Shown: positions 1 to 8,778, numbered from the stretch's first letter. The stretch is 64,000 nucleotides of DNA from Lysobacter sp. Root76 (GCF_001428685.1 NZ_LMIK01000005.1:329224-393223); one strand, 5' to 3'. Numbers and translations: made by a program. The notes: generated by a model from the sequence alone, not told the origin.

Positions 1-40
1 AGGGGTCTGACCATGCCTCAGCATAGCGGATCGTGCCGGT

Positions 41-1015
41 TCAGGGCATCGGAGTCCCGGCGAGGATTAATGTTGTGTCCGGCCCCGCCGAAATGGGCTC
101 ATCGGTGACGATCAGCGTGCTGCCCGGCGCTAGTACGTCGTAGGCCTGCGCGGCGAATCCGGTATCCACCTGGAGACTTTCGGCCAGCACATTCAGGTTG
201 GCGGAGGCGGCATCCGGCGTCAGCGGGATCTCCAGCCATTTTAGCGCCGGGCGATCAGGAACGATCGAGCTGGGCAAGATCGAATCGCCCGGCAGGCGGA
301 CATAGGCGTGCGTCCCGCGCCATGCGTTCGCGAAGACGGCCACCGGCGCGCGGCCGATTTCCAGGCTATTGCGTAAGACGACGAGCTCCCGGTCGCTCAA
401 ACTCAGGATGACCGCTACCGGGCCGACGGCCGATCTTTCGGGGTGCCACTCCGCTGCCCGGTCGCCAACGACGGGCGCCATTCGGAACGGGTCTCCGATG
501 GCCGCGGCCGCAGGCGCAGTTGTATCGCTGACGATGACGGTCGTGCCTTTGGATGTAATGGCGAAGAGTTTTTCCGCGAAGGAATAAGGCAGCCGAATGC
601 AGCCGTGCGACGCCGGATAGCCGGGCAAGGAGCCTGCGTGCAGGGCGAACCCGTTCCAGGTCAGCCGCTGCATGTAAGGCATGGGCGCATCATCGTAGAG
701 ATTGGAGTAGTGCTCGCGCTGCTTTTCCAAAATGGCGAATACACCGGCCGGAGTCTGGTAGCCCGGCCGTCCTGTGCTGACGTGCGAGCGGCCGATGCGC
801 ACACCATTGCGGTAGACGTAGGCGGTCTGTTGCGGGATGCGGACAACGATGGTGACCGGGCCTTCAGGAGCCAGTTGCGGCTGCCATTCGTACAGCGGCG
901 TTTGGTCGGGTTCCGACGCCAACGCCGGCGATGGATTCGAGAAGAAGAGACAGGTGGGAATGGCCAACAAGGCCAGCCAGGACGATCCGATCGCGGCGAT
1001 GGACTGGTGAGTCAT
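41..1015 (-). CDS. L,D-transpeptidase (YkuD family), exported
   Basis: Likely makes 3-3 cross-links in peptidoglycan or attaches envelope proteins in the periplasm. The 324-residue product begins with a hydrophobic segment (residues 11-27) ending in an AxA-like site near residue 33, so it is exported. A YkuD domain spans about residues 53-163; His126 and the SHGCIR motif with catalytic Cys139 are intact. A second stretch (about 198-290) resembles the front half of YkuD but has no HGC motif, so it is probably a non-catalytic repeat typical of this subfamily. An upstream in-frame ATG at 1063 would put 16 charged residues before the signal sequence and overlap an FNR-like palindrome, so I chose the ATG at 1015. 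GC content looks lower than in the rest of the window, which fits acquisition with the neighbouring integrase remnant. Substrate is not readable from sequence. Confidence 0.85.
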   Translation of the reverse strand: MTHQSIAAIGSSWLALLAIPTCLFFSNPSPALASEPDQTPLYEWQPQLAPEGPVTIVVRIPQQTAYVYRNGVRIGRSHVSTGRPGYQTPAGVFAILEKQREHYSNLYDDAPMPYMQRLTWNGFALHAGSLPGYPASHGCIRLPYSFAEKLFAITSKGTTVIVSDTTAPAAAAIGDPFRMAPVVGDRAAEWHPERSAVGPVAVILSLSDRELVVLRNSLEIGRAPVAVFANAWRGTHAYVRLPGDSILPSSIVPDRPALKWLEIPLTPDAASANLNVLAESLQVDTGFAAQAYDVLAPGSTLIVTDEPISAGPDTTLILAGTPMP

Positions 1016-1046
1016 GTCCGCAGTCTCGCGGCGCGCCTCCGGGCCC

Positions 1047-1066
1047 GACTTGACTTGCGTCAAGTC
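1047..1066. promoter_or_regulatory. FNR/DNR-type palindrome, proximal
   Basis: A perfect inverted repeat with 8-bp arms (GACTTGAC-TTGC-GTCAAGTC) holds the core TTGAC-N4-GTCAA, the layout of FNR/ANR/DNR sites. Its centre (1056.5) lies 41.5 bp upstream of the chosen ATG at 1015. A weak -10 box, GAGACT, sits at 1027-1022 on the minus strand, six bases before the ATG. Together this is the class II activator geometry for a transcript starting at or next to the A of the ATG. Confidence 0.65.
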
Positions 1067-1090
1067 CGATGTCGCGGTGGCATCGCCGCG

Positions 1091-1104
1091 TTGATCCAGA
1101 TCAA
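1091..1104. promoter_or_regulatory. FNR/ANR consensus palindrome, distal
   Basis: TTGAT-CCAG-ATCAA is an exact match to the FNR/ANR consensus TTGAT-N4-ATCAA. Its centre is exactly 41 bp from the centre of the proximal palindrome, about four helical turns, so two dimers would bind on nearly the same DNA face. It could assist the L,D-transpeptidase promoter, or be left over from a divergent gene replaced by the integrase remnant. Confidence 0.65.
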
Positions 1105-1143
1105 GCCTTCAGCGAGGGAACGGGCGCCCAATGCGTGCGCCGC

Positions 1144-1740
1144 TCAAGGTGTAGCCGTCATGTACAGAAGCCGCATGGTGATGCACGTGCCGAGCTCGCT
1201 GACGCCAAACGCAACCGCACCCAGGAACTCGCCGATCTGCGGGGACGACAACGCGGCATGGTCCTTCTGCTTGCGCTTCTTCAGGATGCGCAAGGGCGGC
1301 ACGGGATCGATTTCGAGCAAACCCGAATCGATGGCGTACTCGAAGATGCCCCAAAGATAGTTGCGGAGGTTCCGGGCAATTTCCTGCGCGCGCTTCTCGA
1401 CATCCTTCCGGATGGCCGTCGGTTCGAGGCGCGTGATGCTCGCGATCGCCCCGGGTCTTGAGGCTCGGCAAAAGATCGTTCTTGATCTCGCGCCGGCGCT
1501 GCCTGGCCGTTCCTCCCTTGAGGTCGACCGAAGTCGCGTCGCCCCACTGCGCATGGATGGCGCCGAACTCACCCTTATCGCGGTTCAGGTATTCGATCGC
1601 CAGCACCTCACGGCGCTGCTTGCGTCCCTGGACAGGATGAATGCCCTGCTCCACCAGCTTGCGGGACTTCGCGTGTTCGGCGCGCACTCCCGAGATGGAA
1701 ATGGATTGCTTGAGACGTCGTTTCTTACTTCATCCGACGA
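1144..1740 (-). pseudogene. Tyrosine recombinase (phage-type integrase) remnant
   Basis: Two overlapping frames together carry recognisable P4-type integrase sequence. The upstream frame (about 1720-1460) encodes the end of the N-terminal domain, with the typical stretch around ARAEHAKSRKLVEQGIHPVQ. The downstream frame (about 1450-1144) encodes the core-binding domain, with RNLRNYLWGIFEYAIDSGLL-like sequence, so a frameshift lies near 1450. The protein breaks off just after the start of the catalytic domain, at the segment that should hold the first catalytic Arg, and the R-H-R-Y set is absent. A stop near 1730 also closes the frame upstream. The gene is dead. It marks an old integration event next to the L,D-transpeptidase; no tRNA or att site is visible beside it. 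Confidence 0.75.
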
Positions 1741-1811
1741 TTTTCATGGGCGCGAGCGTAACCACGTCCGCCGTGGTTTGGCCTGTACCGGGCTCGCGCG
1801 CCGGCGCGGCC

Positions 1812-3233
1812 TCACTTGCTCAGGAAGCGGATCAGCTTGTCGATCTTTCCCCGGTACGGCGGCTTCAGCCAGTCGCTGGCGGCCATGCGGCGCTGGCGGA
1901 ACACCGGCAGCAGTTTGCTGAAGGTGTCGAAGCCGTTGCGGCCGTGGATCGCGCCGATGCCGCTGGGGCCGACGCCGCCGAAGGGCAGGTCGTGGGCGCC
2001 GAAGTGCAGCAGGGTGTCGTTGACGGTGACGCCGCCGGCCAGGGTCTGGCTCAGGATGCGCTCGACCTGGGCGCGGTCGTAGCCGAACGGATACAGCGCC
2101 AGCGGCCGGTCGAGGGCGTTGATGCGCGCGATCGCCTCGTCCAGATTGCGGTAGGACAGCACCGGCAGGATCGGGCCGAAGATCTCGTGCTGCATCACCT
2201 GGGCGTCGGCGCCGGGCTCGATCACCAGGGTCGGCGGGAAGATCCGTTCGCGCGCGGCGGTGTCGGGATCGAGCGTGAACGGTTCGATCACCTGCAGGCC
2301 GCGCGAGCGCGCGTCGTCGAGGTAGCCGCGCAGGCGCGCGTACTGGCTGTCGTTGATGATGCGGGTGTAATCCTGCGGCGCGTCGAGCTGACCGTAGCGC
2401 GCGCGCAGTTCGGCCTGCAGCGCCGCGACCAGGGCGTCGCGACGGGCGGCGTCGACCAGCACGTAGTCCACGCCGATGCAGGTCTGTCCGGCGTTGAACC
2501 ACTTGCCGCTGGCGATGCGCGCGGCCGCCAGTCCGATCGGGAAATCGTCGCAGACCACGGCCGGCGCCTTGCCGCCCAGCTCCAGGGTGACCGGGGTCAG
2601 GTTGGGCGCGGCCGCGGCCATGACCTTGCGTCCGACCGCGGTCGAGCCGGTGAACAGCAGGTGGTCGAACGGCAGCGCCGAGAACGCGGCGCCGACGTCC
2701 GCCCCGCCCATCGCCACGGCGACCCGGTCGGCCGGGAACGCCTCGGCCAGCAGTTCGCGCAGGAAGGCGCTGGTGCGCGGGGTGTGCTCGGAGGGCTTGA
2801 GGTAGACGTGGTTGCCGGCCGCGATCGCCGACACCAGCGGCACCAGGGCCAGATTCACCGGGTAGTTCCACGGCGACAGGATGCCGACCACGCCGACCGG
2901 CTCGGGCCGGATCTCGGCGCGCGCGGGCCAGAAGCGCCAGCCCACCGCGGCGCGGCGCGGCCGCATCCAGCGGCGCAGGTGGCCCAGTGCGTGGTCGATC
3001 TCGGCCAGGGTGATCATGGCCTCGGACAGCAGGTTCTCGTGGCTGGAGCGGTGGCCGAAGTCGGCCTGGATCGCCGCGTCCATCGCCGGCACCCGGGCCC
3101 GGAATGCGTCGCGCAGGCGCAGCAGGTCGGCGCGGCGCTGGGCGTAGTCGGGCTTGCGCGCGCGCCAGGCCGCGCGCAGGCGTTCGCGGGTGGCGTCGAG
3201 TTCGCTGGGGGTGGTGTCGGCGGTGATATCCAT
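1812..3233 (-). CDS. Aldehyde dehydrogenase, coniferyl-aldehyde-dehydrogenase type
   Basis: NAD(P)-dependent oxidation of an aldehyde to the acid in the cytoplasm. The 473-residue protein has the full ALDH set: PWNYP with the oxyanion Asn123, the FTGST nucleotide-binding stretch (194-198), general-base Glu218 in LELGG, and catalytic Cys252 in GQTCIG. The short length (about 470 rather than 490-500) and the C-terminal RGKIDKLIRFL-like tail fit the coniferyl aldehyde / fatty aldehyde (YwdH, CalB) branch. The substrate cannot be fixed: phenolic aldehydes or medium-chain aldehydes are both possible. The ATG at 3233 follows a TACACT -10 box by seven bases with no Shine-Dalgarno, which suggests a leaderless mRNA; longer in-frame starts upstream have low-complexity Arg/Pro sequence and were rejected. 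Confidence 0.9.
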   Translation of the reverse strand: MDITADTTPSELDATRERLRAAWRARKPDYAQRRADLLRLRDAFRARVPAMDAAIQADFGHRSSHENLLSEAMITLAEIDHALGHLRRWMRPRRAAVGWRFWPARAEIRPEPVGVVGILSPWNYPVNLALVPLVSAIAAGNHVYLKPSEHTPRTSAFLRELLAEAFPADRVAVAMGGADVGAAFSALPFDHLLFTGSTAVGRKVMAAAAPNLTPVTLELGGKAPAVVCDDFPIGLAAARIASGKWFNAGQTCIGVDYVLVDAARRDALVAALQAELRARYGQLDAPQDYTRIINDSQYARLRGYLDDARSRGLQVIEPFTLDPDTAARERIFPPTLVIEPGADAQVMQHEIFGPILPVLSYRNLDEAIARINALDRPLALYPFGYDRAQVERILSQTLAGGVTVNDTLLHFGAHDLPFGGVGPSGIGAIHGRNGFDTFSKLLPVFRQRRMAASDWLKPPYRGKIDKLIRFLSK

Positions 3234-3240
3234 ACGCCGC

Positions 3241-3246
3241 AGTGTA
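3241..3246 (-). promoter_or_regulatory. -10 box of the ALDH gene
   Basis: TACACT on the minus strand, followed by GCGGCGT and then the ATG at 3233. Spacing places the transcription start at about the start codon. No clear TTGACA at -35. Confidence 0.45.
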
Positions 3247-3534
3247 GTCGCGCCGGGCTCGCTAGGGAGCGACCGCGACGGGGCGGCAGAGGCCAGCCAT
3301 GGGGGGCGATGCGGCCGTCCTGAGGGCGGACCGGCCGGGCGAGGGCGTCGGTGAGGCGGGCGGTGCCCTCGGCGCGGGCTGCGAACCTCCGCTGCGACGG
3401 CCGGCTGGCGGCGCCTCACTCCAGATCGGCCGTTGTGCCGATCATGGCGTCGGGCAAGCACCGCATCGAACGCCAAGCGCCGAATGCCGCCGTGCCTGCG
3501 CCCAGCCGTGCGCGTGAGGCCATGCCTCGCGGCT

Positions 3535-3540
3535 TACAAT
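3535..3540 (+). promoter_or_regulatory. -10 box of the gamma-carbonic-anhydrase gene
   Basis: TACAAT followed by six bases (CGGTGC) and then ATG at 3547. A start 7 nt after the -10 box would coincide with the A of the ATG, implying a leaderless mRNA. No Shine-Dalgarno is present. Confidence 0.55.
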
Positions 3541-3546
3541 CGGTGC

Positions 3547-4092
3547 ATGAGCCTGCGTCCTTACCTAGAGCATCACCCCGAACTCGGCGAACGGGTCTAT
3601 GTCGACCCCGCCGCCACCGTCATCGGCCGCGTCGTCCTCGGCGACGACGTCTCGATCTGGCCCGGCTGCGTGGTCCGCGGCGACGTCAACAGCATCCACA
3701 TCGGCGCGCGCACCAACATCCAGGACGGCACCATCGTCCACGTCACCCACGAGGGTCCGTTCACGCGCCCGGGCGGCCTGCCGACGGTGATCGGCAACGA
3801 CGTCACCATCGGCCACGGCGCGATCGTGCACGCCTGCCGGCTGGAGGAGTTCAGCCTGATCGGCATGGGCGCCAAGATCCTCGACGGCGCCACCGTGCAG
3901 CGTTACGGCTTCGTCGGCGCAGGCGCGGTGATAGCGCCCGGCAAGACGGTCGGCGAGGCCGAGCTGTGGCTCGGCAACCCGGCGCGCTTCGTGCGCAAGC
4001 TGAGCGAGCGCGAGATCGAACAGCTGCAATACAGCGCGCAGCACTACGTACGCTTGAAGGACCGTTACCTGGGCATGCTGAGCGCAGGCTAG
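3547..4092 (+). CDS. Gamma carbonic anhydrase family protein (YrdA-like)
   Basis: A 181-residue left-handed beta-helix protein built from hexapeptide repeats (about residues 12-140) with a C-terminal helix. The metal site of gamma carbonic anhydrases is recognisable: VRGD with Arg44 and Asp46, then His68, His90 in IGHG and His95. Family members bind zinc or iron as trimers in the cytoplasm; many YrdA/PaaY-type proteins show little or no CO2-hydratase activity, so activity should not be assumed. The start follows a TACAAT -10 box directly, so translation is probably leaderless. It is transcribed in the same direction as the RDD/MoxR operon 130 bp downstream, but that operon has its own candidate promoter. 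Confidence 0.9.
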   Translation: MSLRPYLEHHPELGERVYVDPAATVIGRVVLGDDVSIWPGCVVRGDVNSIHIGARTNIQDGTIVHVTHEGPFTRPGGLPTVIGNDVTIGHGAIVHACRLEEFSLIGMGAKILDGATVQRYGFVGAGAVIAPGKTVGEAELWLGNPARFVRKLSEREIEQLQYSAQHYVRLKDRYLGMLSAG

Positions 4093-4112
4093 GCAGGGCG
4101 GTGGGCCGCGTT

Positions 4113-4118
4113 TACAGT
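4113..4118 (+). promoter_or_regulatory. Candidate -10 box of the RDD-MoxR operon
   Basis: TACAGT upstream of the six-gene operon. It would give a leader of roughly 100 nt before the RDD ATG, containing a 25-codon open frame. Confidence 0.35.
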
Positions 4119-4145
4119 CGCGGCAGGGGGAAAACCGGAAAACGC

Positions 4146-4223
4146 ATGGACGAGTTGCACCGAACACAGGCCGCGCGATACCGGATGCGGCCGATGCCGC
4201 CCGCGGGCGCCGCGCCGCCGTGA
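4146..4223 (+). CDS. Possible 25-residue leader ORF
   Basis: ATG at 4146, preceded by GGAAAA eight bases earlier, opens a 25-codon frame whose TGA overlaps the ATG of the RDD gene (TGATG). The peptide is basic and proline-rich at its end and matches nothing I know. The overlap would allow translational coupling to the RDD gene. Short open frames arise easily in such GC-rich DNA, so this may be chance. Confidence 0.25.
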   Translation: MDELHRTQAARYRMRPMPPAGAAPP

Positions 4224-4903
4224 TGCTGGATACCTACCGCGAAGTGGTGACGCCCGAAGGCGTCGCCCTGCGCCTGCCCGCGGCCGGTCCGGTGCCGCGC
4301 GCGCTGGCCTGGCTGATCGATTTCTGCATCCGCCTGACGCTGATGTTCGTCGGCTCGCTGGTGCTCGGCCTGCTGGGCCAGGGCGGCATGGGCTTCTTCC
4401 TGGTGCTGATGTTCCTGCTGCTGTGGTTCTACGCGGTCGCGTTCGAAGCGATGTGGGACGGCCGCACGCCCGGCAAGCGCGCGCTGGGCCTGCGCGTGGT
4501 CGCCGGCAACGGCGCGCCGGTGGGCTGGATGCAGTCGTTCGTGCGCAACCTGCTGCGGGTGGTCGACATGCTGCCGTTCGGCTACGCCTTCGGCCTGATC
4601 GCGAGCTACTCCGACCCCTACGGTCGGCGCCTGGGCGACATGGTCGCCGGCACCCTGGTCGTGCACGAGGCGCGTCGCCACGAATCCGCGGCCGCGCCGA
4701 TCGATACCGCGACCGCGCCGGCGGTGCCGCTGCTGCCCTACGAGCAGGCCGCGATGGTTGCCTTCGCCGAACGCGCGCCGCGCCTGGCCGCGGCGCGCCA
4801 GATCGAGCTGGCCGACCTGGTCCAGCCCTTGACCGGTGCGCGCGGTGAAACCGCGGTCGCGCGGGTGTACGGCATCGCCAACTGGCTGCTGGGGCGTCGA
4901 TGA
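4223..4903 (+). CDS. RDD family membrane protein
   Basis: First gene of a six-gene operon. The 226-residue protein has an RDD domain (about residues 15-150): Arg-Ala...Asp in the first helix (RALAWLIDF), two close hydrophobic helices (about 33-75), the DGRTPGKRALGLRVV stretch, and the final RRLGDMVAGTLVV signature. The remaining C-terminal part is soluble. RDD proteins are inner-membrane proteins of mostly unknown role; some act in ion transport. The GTG at 4220 is one codon upstream and cannot be excluded. Its last codons overlap the next gene by 4 nt (ATGA), so it is expected to be made in step with the SpoIIM-like and MoxR proteins. Confidence 0.85.
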   Translation: MLDTYREVVTPEGVALRLPAAGPVPRALAWLIDFCIRLTLMFVGSLVLGLLGQGGMGFFLVLMFLLLWFYAVAFEAMWDGRTPGKRALGLRVVAGNGAPVGWMQSFVRNLLRVVDMLPFGYAFGLIASYSDPYGRRLGDMVAGTLVVHEARRHESAAAPIDTATAPAVPLLPYEQAAMVAFAERAPRLAAARQIELADLVQPLTGARGETAVARVYGIANWLLGRR

Positions 4904-5937
4904 TCCAGGGCGCCGCAGTCAAGCAAGAGCGCTTCGTCGAGCGCCACCAGGCCGAATGGAACGAGCTGGAAACCTGGCTGGACGCGCGCGGCGGCAGCGC
5001 CAAGCGTGCGCGCGCCGAGCGCCGCAGCTGGCAGGGCGTGCCCGACTACGAGATCCCGGCGCGTTACCGCCGCCTGTGCCAGCAACTCGCCCTGGCGCGC
5101 CGGCGCGGCTACAGCGCGGCGGTCACCGACCGCCTGCAGGAGCTGATGCAACGCGGCCACGGCCTGCTGTACCGCGCGCCGCGTCCGCGCTGGCGGCGTG
5201 CGCTGGAGTTCCTGTTCGCCGGCTTCCCGCGCCTGGTGCGCGCCGAACGCGGCTGCATGACCGCCGCCGCGGCGCTGTTCTGGCTGCCATTGATCGCGAT
5301 CTTCGTCGCGATCCAGATCCAGCCCGAACTGGCCAGCGCGCTGTTCGCGCCGCAACAGCTGGTCGAGTTCGAGCACATGTACGACCCGAACAGCCCGCTG
5401 CAGACCCTCGGCCGCGGCGCCGAGACCGACATGGCGATGTTCGGCTACTACATCCTCAACAACGTCAGCATCGGCTTCCGCACCTTCGCCAGCGGACTGC
5501 TGTTCGGCCTGGGCTCGATCGTGGTGCTGATCAGCAACGGCCTGATCATCGGCGGCGTCGCCGGCCACCTGCAGGCGGTCGGCCACGGCGATCCGTTCTG
5601 GCGTTTCGTCGCCGGACACTCGGCGCCGGAGCTCACCGCGATCTGGATTTCCGGCGGCGCCGGGCTGCGCCTGGGTTTGAACCTGGTCGCGCCGGGGCGG
5701 CGTCGGCGCATGGATGCCTTGATAGAAGGCGGCAAACGCGGCGCGATGATCTGCGTCGGTGTGCTGGCGATGCTGGTGTTCGCGGCGTTCGTCGAAGCGT
5801 TCTGGTCGTCGATCGCGACCATCCCGGCCGCGGTCAAGTACGGCGTCGGCGCGGTCCTGTGGCTGCTGGTCGGCACCTGGCTGTGGTTCGGCGGGCGCAA
5901 TCAGAACGTCGCGCTCGAAGATCGGATCGAGCCATGA
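4900..5937 (+). CDS. Stage II sporulation protein M-like membrane protein
   Basis: A 345-residue protein of the SpoIIM/DUF95 family. Residues 1-110 are soluble, basic and helical; several transmembrane helices follow (about 120-145, 190-220, 270-300, 310-335). In spore formers SpoIIM works in engulfment with peptidoglycan hydrolases; this is not a spore former, and homologues in proteobacteria are regularly found beside MoxR and DUF58 genes, where their task is unknown. Both ends overlap neighbours by 4 nt. The name therefore describes the fold family only. Confidence 0.85.
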   Translation: MIQGAAVKQERFVERHQAEWNELETWLDARGGSAKRARAERRSWQGVPDYEIPARYRRLCQQLALARRRGYSAAVTDRLQELMQRGHGLLYRAPRPRWRRALEFLFAGFPRLVRAERGCMTAAAALFWLPLIAIFVAIQIQPELASALFAPQQLVEFEHMYDPNSPLQTLGRGAETDMAMFGYYILNNVSIGFRTFASGLLFGLGSIVVLISNGLIIGGVAGHLQAVGHGDPFWRFVAGHSAPELTAIWISGGAGLRLGLNLVAPGRRRRMDALIEGGKRGAMICVGVLAMLVFAAFVEAFWSSIATIPAAVKYGVGAVLWLLVGTWLWFGGRNQNVALEDRIEP

Positions 5938-7637
5938 GGATCGAATCGCTCACTGTCGCGCTGCGTCCGCGCACGGCCTGGGAAGCGGTCGAGCTGGGCA
6001 CCGCCCTGGTGCGCCGCCATGCCGCCGCGATCTGGGCGCCGTATCTGCTGCTGACTCTGCCGCTGTTCGTCGCGGTCAACGCCGCGGCCTGGGCGCTGGA
6101 CAAGCTGTGGCTGGCCGCAGTGTTGATGTGGTGGCTCAAGCCGCTGTTCGACCGGGTGCCGCTGTACGTGCTGTCGCGCGCGGTGTTCGGCGACGTGCCC
6201 AGCACGCGCCAGACCCTGCGCGCGCAGCTGCGCTGGGGCGCACGCTGGTGGCTGCCCTATCTGACCTGGCGCCGGCTCAGCCCGGCGCGTTCGCTGTACC
6301 TGCCGGTGGACCTGCTCGAAGGCGGGCGCGGCGCCGAAGCGCGCCAACGCCGCAGCGCGTTGGGCGCGCCGGTGTACGGCGTGGCCGCGCTGCTGACCCT
6401 GGTCTGCGTGAATTTCGAGTTCGCGCTGAACCTGGGCATCGCGGCCGGCGCAGCGATCTTCATTCCGTCCGAATACCTGGCCGACACCGCTCAGGGCGCC
6501 TGGCAGGCGCTGCTGGCGGAGGCGAGCTGGGTGCAGCTGGCCACCAACGTGTTGGCCTGGGTGTCGGTCTGCGTGATCGAACCGTTCTACGTCGGCGCCG
6601 GCTTCGGCCTGTATCTCAACCGCCGCACCGAAATCGAGGCCTGGGATATCGAAATCGTGTTCCGGCGCCTGCGCGCGCGCCTGAGCGCGGCGAGCGCACC
6701 GCTGCTGCTGGCCTTGTGTCTGGGCATGGGCCTGCTGCCGGAAGCATCGGCGCAGGACATCGCGCCGCCGGCACCTATGTCGGAACCGGCGGCCGCGGCG
6801 AGCGTGCCGGCAGACGGGGCATCGGAAGAGGCATTCGTCGAGGACGAGGACGCACCGCCGCGCATCGGCGCGCCGCTGCGCGAACCGGTCGGCCCGGCCG
6901 ACGTCGAAGCCGAGGGCGACGACGAAGCGGCCTTGCAGAAAGCCGTCGCCGCCCGCGAAGCGAAGGCGCCGCCGACCCTGGACGAAGTCTTCGGCGAGGC
7001 CCGCGCCGACGACGCCGGCCTGCGCAAGGCCGTCGAGCAGGCCTACAAGGATCCGACCGTCGCCCCCAAGCGCAAGGTCACGACCTGGAAGCCGCGCAAT
7101 CCGGCCAAGCCCAAGGACGCATCGGGCGAGACCGCCGCGCTGGCGGGCCTGGGCGCGATCATCGCCGCGATCGGCAAGTACGGCCTGTGGGTGCTGATCG
7201 GCGCGCTGGCGCTGTTGATCGTGCTGACCTCGCCGCGCTGGCTGCGTTGGCTGCGCGACAGCGTGCGCGCGGAGGAGCGCGAACCCGAACAAGTCCGTCA
7301 GAACGCCGTGACCGAATCCGAGCCGCTGCCCGACGACATCCCCACCGCCGTGCGCCGCCTGTGGCAGTCCGGCCGTCAGCGCGATGCGCTGGCGTTGCTG
7401 TACCGCGCCAGCGTCGAGGCCATGGTCGCGCGCGCCCAGGTCGTGCTGGTACCCGGCGCGACCGAGGCCGAATGCCTGCGCGCCTCGCGCAGGATGCCGC
7501 TGAGCGAAGACCGCGAAGTCTTCGCCAGCGCCGTGCGCACCTGGCAGTACGCCGCCTACGCCCAGCGCCTGCCCGGTGCCGACGAGTTCGACGCCCTGCT
7601 GCGTTCGCTCACGCAACGCTTCGGGTGGGCCGCATGA
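5934..7637 (+). CDS. Multi-pass membrane protein with C-terminal DUF4129
   Basis: 567 residues in three parts. An N-terminal membrane region (about 20-260) has four or so hydrophobic helices. A long acidic, Pro/Ala-rich linker follows (about 280-395). A further transmembrane helix (about 408-435) leads to a soluble DUF4129 domain (about 465-565), recognisable from its RRLWQSGRQRDALALLYRAS stretch. DUF4129 proteins usually sit with MoxR/DUF58 modules and, in other bacteria, with transglutaminase-like membrane proteins; no enzymatic residues are evident. Start and stop both overlap adjacent genes by 4 nt, so the protein is probably a subunit of one membrane assembly with its neighbours. Confidence 0.85.
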   Translation: MRIESLTVALRPRTAWEAVELGTALVRRHAAAIWAPYLLLTLPLFVAVNAAAWALDKLWLAAVLMWWLKPLFDRVPLYVLSRAVFGDVPSTRQTLRAQLRWGARWWLPYLTWRRLSPARSLYLPVDLLEGGRGAEARQRRSALGAPVYGVAALLTLVCVNFEFALNLGIAAGAAIFIPSEYLADTAQGAWQALLAEASWVQLATNVLAWVSVCVIEPFYVGAGFGLYLNRRTEIEAWDIEIVFRRLRARLSAASAPLLLALCLGMGLLPEASAQDIAPPAPMSEPAAAASVPADGASEEAFVEDEDAPPRIGAPLREPVGPADVEAEGDDEAALQKAVAAREAKAPPTLDEVFGEARADDAGLRKAVEQAYKDPTVAPKRKVTTWKPRNPAKPKDASGETAALAGLGAIIAAIGKYGLWVLIGALALLIVLTSPRWLRWLRDSVRAEEREPEQVRQNAVTESEPLPDDIPTAVRRLWQSGRQRDALALLYRASVEAMVARAQVVLVPGATEAECLRASRRMPLSEDREVFASAVRTWQYAAYAQRLPGADEFDALLRSLTQRFGWAA

Positions 7638-8778
7638 ACCTGCGCACCGCATTGGCGACCGCGCTGGTGGTCCTGCTGCTGGCGGGGCTGGGCTTCTGGT
7701 GGTGGCGCACCCGCGAGCGGGTCGAGGAATGGATCGACCTGCCGCGCAGCGGCGAGGCCGCCAGCAACCCGCTGTACGTGCTCAAGCTGGCGCTGCAGAA
7801 GGACGGGGTGAAGGCGCTCTCGCGCCAGCGCCTGCAGCCCGACCGCCATCCGCTGGGCGCGCGCGACACCGTGCTGCTGCTGCGCGATCCGCGCCAGTTG
7901 TCGCCGCAGGACGCGCAGGCCCTGATCGCCTGGGTCCACGGCGGCGGTCACCTGATCGTGCGCACGCCGCCGCCGGGCGAACTCAGCGCGGCGATGCGGA
8001 TTCCGCTGCTGACCGATCTGGGAGTGAAGTTCTTCCCGCAGCGCGACACCGACTGCGTGGCGATGTACGTCGAGCGCCAGGACTCGCACGTCGAGTTCTG
8101 CCAGGGTCGGCGCTTCCTGCTGATGGAACGCGCCGTGACCCCGCTGCGCGCCTGGGGCGGGGAGGACACCGGCTACGTGTTCGCGCGCCTGCCGCAGGGC
8201 AAGGGCAGCGTCGACGTGATCGCCGATCTCGACTTCGCGGTCAACGCCGCCGGCGAAGCGCGCACCGAGTCGATCAAGGACGTGCCGCACATCGCCCTGC
8301 TGCGCCAGCTTCTGGCGCCGAACTACCGCGCCGGCACCGTGCACCTGATCTACGCCGCCGACATGCCGTCGCTATGGATGACCCTGCTGACCCGCAGCTG
8401 GATGGCCTGGGGTCCGCTGCTGCTGGCGCTGCTGCTGTGGCTGTGGCGGCGCGCCGAGCGCTTCGGTCCGCTGCTGCCGGCGCCGGCCAGCGAACGCCGC
8501 TCGCTGCTCGAGCACATCGTCGCCAGCGGCGAACACACCTATCGCTACGGCTACGGCCATCTGCTGCACGCGGCCGTGCGCAACGCCTTCCTGATCCGCC
8601 TGCGCCGCCGCGACCCGCAGGCCGCCGCGCTCGACGGCGAGCCGCAGGCGGCCTTGCTGGCCGAACGTTTCAAGCTCGCGCCCGCGGACATCCGCGAAGC
8701 GCTGGCCACGCCGGTCGCGCGCGATCACGCCGCGTTCCGATCCCGCATCGCCACATTGATCCGACTGAGAAACTCGCT

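Larger units (their letters stand above)
3234..3546. other. Divergent intergenic region, no gene seen
   Basis: About 310 bp separate the divergent ALDH and carbonic-anhydrase-like genes. Open frames here are Arg/Pro-rich and look like shadow reading of GC-rich DNA. I see only the two -10 boxes at its ends. Confidence 0.6.

Noticed and set aside
1641-3323. 560-codon plus-strand open frame antisense to the ALDH gene
   Set aside because: It is a GC-driven shadow: Arg/Gly/Ala/Gln-rich, no domain, while the minus-strand frame has every ALDH motif.
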